Shown: one piece after another, positions 61,689 through 64,000 of the stretch
Layout: every line of letters begins with the position of its first letter
Position numbering within the stretch: the stretch's first letter is position 1
NCBI RefSeq assembly: GCF_000238775.2
Contig: NZ_AFEJ02000002.1
Coordinates: 868,001 to 932,000, forward strand
Direction: 5' to 3'
Length of the DNA stretch: 64,000 nt
Source of the DNA: Acaryochloris sp. CCMEE 5410
GTDB taxonomy: Bacteria > Cyanobacteriota > Cyanobacteriia > Thermosynechococcales > Thermosynechococcaceae
Notes under the pieces: generated by a model
Seen by the model: only the letters and a program-made list of their open reading frames with translations
The model's database searches: none
What the model was told of the DNA's origin: nothing
Made by a program: the position numbers and the translations under genes

Positions 61689-63065
61689 ATGATCAGTCTT
61701 TTGAAATCTAAGGGGCTAAAGCGAGGGCTGCTAGCCGGACTAGGGATGCTCCTAGCACTGTTGATCTATGGCCTCCTCCAGCTGATTGAGCCAATTGGTA
61801 TCACCCCCATCTCTGCCAATGCAACAGTGCAATTTACGGGACAAGCCTTATTGGTGGCATCGGATGCCGATATGGTCGCCACCGCTTATGCCGACGCCCA
61901 ATTGGATCGGGTTGCGGGCATAGAGGATGCGTTGACGATTGTGGGACTGCCTCTGAATGCGAAACAACCTGCGATCGCATCGGTGCAAGTGTCCAATTCA
62001 GTGATGTCCTGGCCTCAGATAATCGCCGTTTCCCCGGATGGTCAGCGAGCTTATGTTGCCGAAGTGCGATCGCGTCCTGCTGACGGCATTCAATCCTTCG
62101 ATGATATTGACCAAATGCCTCCTGGGGAGAAGATTACCGTGGTTGACATAGCCGATCGTAGCCAACCGAAAGTACTTGAAACCGTCAAAGTCGGTCGCAA
62201 TCCTGAACACTTGAGTCTCAGTCCAAACGGGCGCTTTTTGGCTGTCAATTTAAATGAACCTGGCAAAGAATTGCTGATTGCCCAAATCAAGGCAGATGGA
62301 ACATTAGGTCATCGCACCTACTTCCCGGTGGAGACAGAAGGAACTCGTGAGGATAATCAGACCGCAATTTGGCATCCTTCCGGGCAATATTTAGCGATGA
62401 TTCAGGCAAAGAATCGACGGCTAGGGTTTTATCGAGTGCAAACCGCTAATGAAGAGATTAACCTCACTCCAGTGACTGACTCGCTTCCCCTCGGCAACCA
62501 TTTAAGTCACCCTCGTTTTACTGCCGATGGTCGTTTTGTTCTAGTCACAGATTTGAAATGGAGTCTACACACCATTCCAATTTTCAACCATTTGCTGAAC
62601 CCCAAAGGCGAATTAATTGCCGTTCAGTTTGAGCCTAACTTAGGAAAAGCGCCCCAGGTCGTTTCTAGGGTTGAAGTGGGTCTGAGTCCAGAGGGGTTTG
62701 CCCTCAATCCCGACAACTCTCTCATTGCCACGGTGAATATGCGGCGCACCTATTTACCCAATTTCCTACCCGCATGGCGAGGGAAACCCTACAGTTCCTT
62801 ATCATTGGTCCCGTTTGATCCAAGCACTGGCCAGCTCACCCAGGGTAAGGAGTATGGATTCGAAGGCCTCTTAGCCGAACAAGTCACATTCGACACCAGC
62901 GGCAATGCCTTAGCCGTAGTGATATACAACTACCGAGAACCCAGTCCTCAAACAGGGGCCATTGAATTTTGGGCTGTAAAAGCGGGCAAATCTCCAAAAT
63001 TAGAGCGCACGGGTTACAAACTGGAGGTTGTCCGCGGTGCCCACGATATCTTCTTAGTCCCCTGA
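61689..63065 (+). CDS. Exported beta-propeller protein (YVTN/lactonase-like)
   Basis: 458 aa. The N-terminus is basic, then a transmembrane signal anchor (LKRGLLAGLGMLLALLIYGLLQ). The rest is propeller blades with the repeated pattern 'sPdGq.ayVae' (IIAVSPDGQRAYVAEVRSRP), LSLSPNGRFLAVNLNEPG, AIWHPSGQYLAMIQ and FALNPDNSLIATVNM. Such proteins resemble 6-phosphogluconolactonase/YVTN surface proteins, but with no catalytic residues that I can assign. Divergent from a LysR regulator, which suggests it is an inducible gene. Confidence 0.8.
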   Translation: MISLLKSKGLKRGLLAGLGMLLALLIYGLLQLIEPIGITPISANATVQFTGQALLVASDADMVATAYADAQLDRVAGIEDALTIVGLPLNAKQPAIASVQVSNSVMSWPQIIAVSPDGQRAYVAEVRSRPADGIQSFDDIDQMPPGEKITVVDIADRSQPKVLETVKVGRNPEHLSLSPNGRFLAVNLNEPGKELLIAQIKADGTLGHRTYFPVETEGTREDNQTAIWHPSGQYLAMIQAKNRRLGFYRVQTANEEINLTPVTDSLPLGNHLSHPRFTADGRFVLVTDLKWSLHTIPIFNHLLNPKGELIAVQFEPNLGKAPQVVSRVEVGLSPEGFALNPDNSLIATVNMRRTYLPNFLPAWRGKPYSSLSLVPFDPSTGQLTQGKEYGFEGLLAEQVTFDTSGNALAVVIYNYREPSPQTGAIEFWAVKAGKSPKLERTGYKLEVVRGAHDIFLVP

Positions 63066-63202
63066 ACAACTTGTAGATGACTTCAGTGGCAATGCAGCGC
63101 AGCAGATAACTCTCAAGATAAAAACGTAGCCTTATTTCAAACTGTTCTACCCAGGTTCGTAGTGGGCCATCATAAAGGGGCTAAAGGGTTTTGGGCTAAC
63201 CT

Positions 63203-63463
63203 GTGAAAAATCTACTGATTCCCCTGTTTATTTTGGGATGTATTAGCCTACTGACAGGCTACTTCCAGTTTATTGTCGATGACAAAGGCAATATTCCTAT
63301 CAATCGTTTTCGACTGACGGGCTGTATCGGTGATGTCCTAGTGGGAATGGTTCTGGGAACCAGCGATTTATGCGCTCGCCAACTATCGGACAAGGCGAAA
63401 TCTGCTTTGTTGGTCTATGGAGGGATTGCTCTTTTTTTTCTGGGATTTCGACTGGGAACTTAA
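63203..63463 (+). CDS. Small hypothetical membrane protein
   Basis: 86 aa from GTG 63203 with three hydrophobic segments: LLIPLFILGCISLLTGYFQFIV, then CIGDVLVGMVLGTSDLCA, then ALLVYGGIALFFLGFRLG. No family recognised. Its stop is only three bases from that of the convergent WD40 gene. Confidence 0.55.
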   Translation: MKNLLIPLFILGCISLLTGYFQFIVDDKGNIPINRFRLTGCIGDVLVGMVLGTSDLCARQLSDKAKSALLVYGGIALFFLGFRLGT

Positions 63464-63466
63464 GCT

Positions 63467-64000
63467 CTAAAGCGGTGAGCAGAGGTGGCGATGTTGATGT
63501 CCCTGAGCATTATTTTTTAGAAAATTTGAGATCCAACGACAAGCATATTCCTCTTCCTTTATCTGTAGAAGTTTCGCCAAATTCCAGCGCATTAGGGTTT
63601 GGTCATCGCTCGCTGAAACTAAGGATTTCCCATCTGGACTAAACGCAACGCTACGGACTGCACGATCATGCCCGGTTAGCGTTCGCACCAAAGTGGCCGG
63701 TTTCGTTCTTGAAAGATCAACCTGCCAGAGTTTGACCGTGTTATCCATCGCCGCAGACGCTAACCATTTGCCATCTGGGCTAATGGCGACCTCCCGGACC
63801 GCAGATTGATGATCAGGCAGGGTTTGAATTAATTGACCTGAAGCGGTCCATAGCTTAATATCGCTATCTTCTGAGGCCGATACAAACCACTGGCTGTTAG
63901 GACTTATGGCCACACTTTGGACAGCCGCACGATGCTCAGACAGCGTTGTTTTTAAGGTGCCATCCTTTGCCCACAGTTTTAGAGTCTTGTCGAGAGAAGC
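63467..64000 (-). CDS. WD40-repeat protein, C-terminal part (runs off window)
   Basis: 178 residues visible, open to the right edge. Repeats follow the WD40 pattern: SLDKTLKLWAKDGTLKTTLSEHRAAVQSVAISPNSQWFVSASEDSDIKLWT, LPDHQSAVREVAISPDGKWLASAAMDNTVKLWQ, LTGHDRAVRSVAFSPDGKSLVSASDDQTLMRWN. The propeller is followed by LAKLLQIKEEEYACRWISNF, a tail typical of cyanobacterial WD40 proteins whose N-terminus carries an NTPase (NACHT/AAA) or caspase-like domain; that part is outside the window. Confidence 0.9.
   Translation of the reverse strand, partial: ASLDKTLKLWAKDGTLKTTLSEHRAAVQSVAISPNSQWFVSASEDSDIKLWTASGQLIQTLPDHQSAVREVAISPDGKWLASAAMDNTVKLWQVDLSRTKPATLVRTLTGHDRAVRSVAFSPDGKSLVSASDDQTLMRWNLAKLLQIKEEEYACRWISNFLKNNAQGHQHRHLCSPL

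Noticed and set aside
1-64000. tRNA genes, rRNA genes and CRISPR arrays
   Set aside because: Apart from the tmRNA, I saw no GTTCGA-type T-arm with a matching acceptor stem, no rRNA segments, and no regularly spaced direct repeats.

Overview
The window looks like chromosome from an Acaryochloris-type cyanobacterium. The evidence is a six-helix Pcb/IsiA-family chlorophyll antenna protein without phycobilisome genes, PsaK, PsbE/PsbF, Ycf39, a phylloquinone (men) cluster, a cyanobacterial tmRNA tag, a PatA-domain taxis operon, HIP1-like GCGATCGC sites and many insertion sequences. Genus assignment is inference; cyanobacterial origin is firm.

Layout. 1-3.4 kb: an end-truncated protein carrying a GspE/PilB N-terminal-like domain and a possible broken partner, an IS200 element, transposase debris, a 121-bp MITE, ssrA (tmRNA) and an orphan HicB. 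3.4-7.2 kb: rhodanese, hrcA, a 52-aa protein, aroC and a phosphatase. 7.2-10.6 kb: a leftward TPR protein / Pcb antenna / one-TM protein cluster, then a secreted protein. 10.8-11.9 kb: ISAs1 copy 1. 12.1-14.2 kb: fur divergent from a divergent psbE and a PsbF-PsbY fusion, with a Fur-box-like palindrome. 14.4-17.2 kb: a GHL10-type glycosidase, and a small gene split by an ISKra4-type element. 17.4-22.9 kb: tetR, psaK, glgA, uvrC, zinc ribbon. 22.9-30.6 kb: nadK, ycf39, dnaJ-like, menA, menF, menD. 31-41 kb: a six-gene PilG/H/I/J/J/L (Pix-like) taxis operon whose two receptors lack GAF domains. 40.9-46.6 kb: two RlaP-type nucleotidyltransferases with small partners, argJ, a methyltransferase. 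47-54.1 kb: a large secreted haemagglutinin-like protein, isoaspartyl peptidase, and two divergent ATP-grasp paralogues. 54.1-57.6 kb: a nested mobile-DNA knot (fold-back element, IS1 remnant split by an IS630, an attC-like site, and a GNAT gene cassette split by ISAs1 copy 2). 57.6-60.7 kb: short ORFs, a duplicated-domain protein, a second MITE, IS1. 60.6-64 kb: LysR, beta-propeller, small membrane protein, WD40 protein running off the end.

How genes work together: menA/menF/menD supply phylloquinone to PSI, where PsaK also belongs; Pcb, Ycf39 and the psbE/psbF-Y pair concern PSII and light harvesting, the latter probably under iron control by the adjacent fur. The taxis operon is a complete phosphorelay (two receptors, CheW, hybrid CheA, two regulators) of the kind that steers type IV pilus motility.

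The most unusual items are the PsbF-PsbY fusion, an integron-like gene cassette with attC features in a cyanobacterium, two MITEs sharing terminal repeats with an IS in the same window, two ISAs1 copies broken at different places, and the divergent ATP-grasp pair of unknown substrate. Most mobile-element boundaries are fixed by target duplications readable in the sequence.
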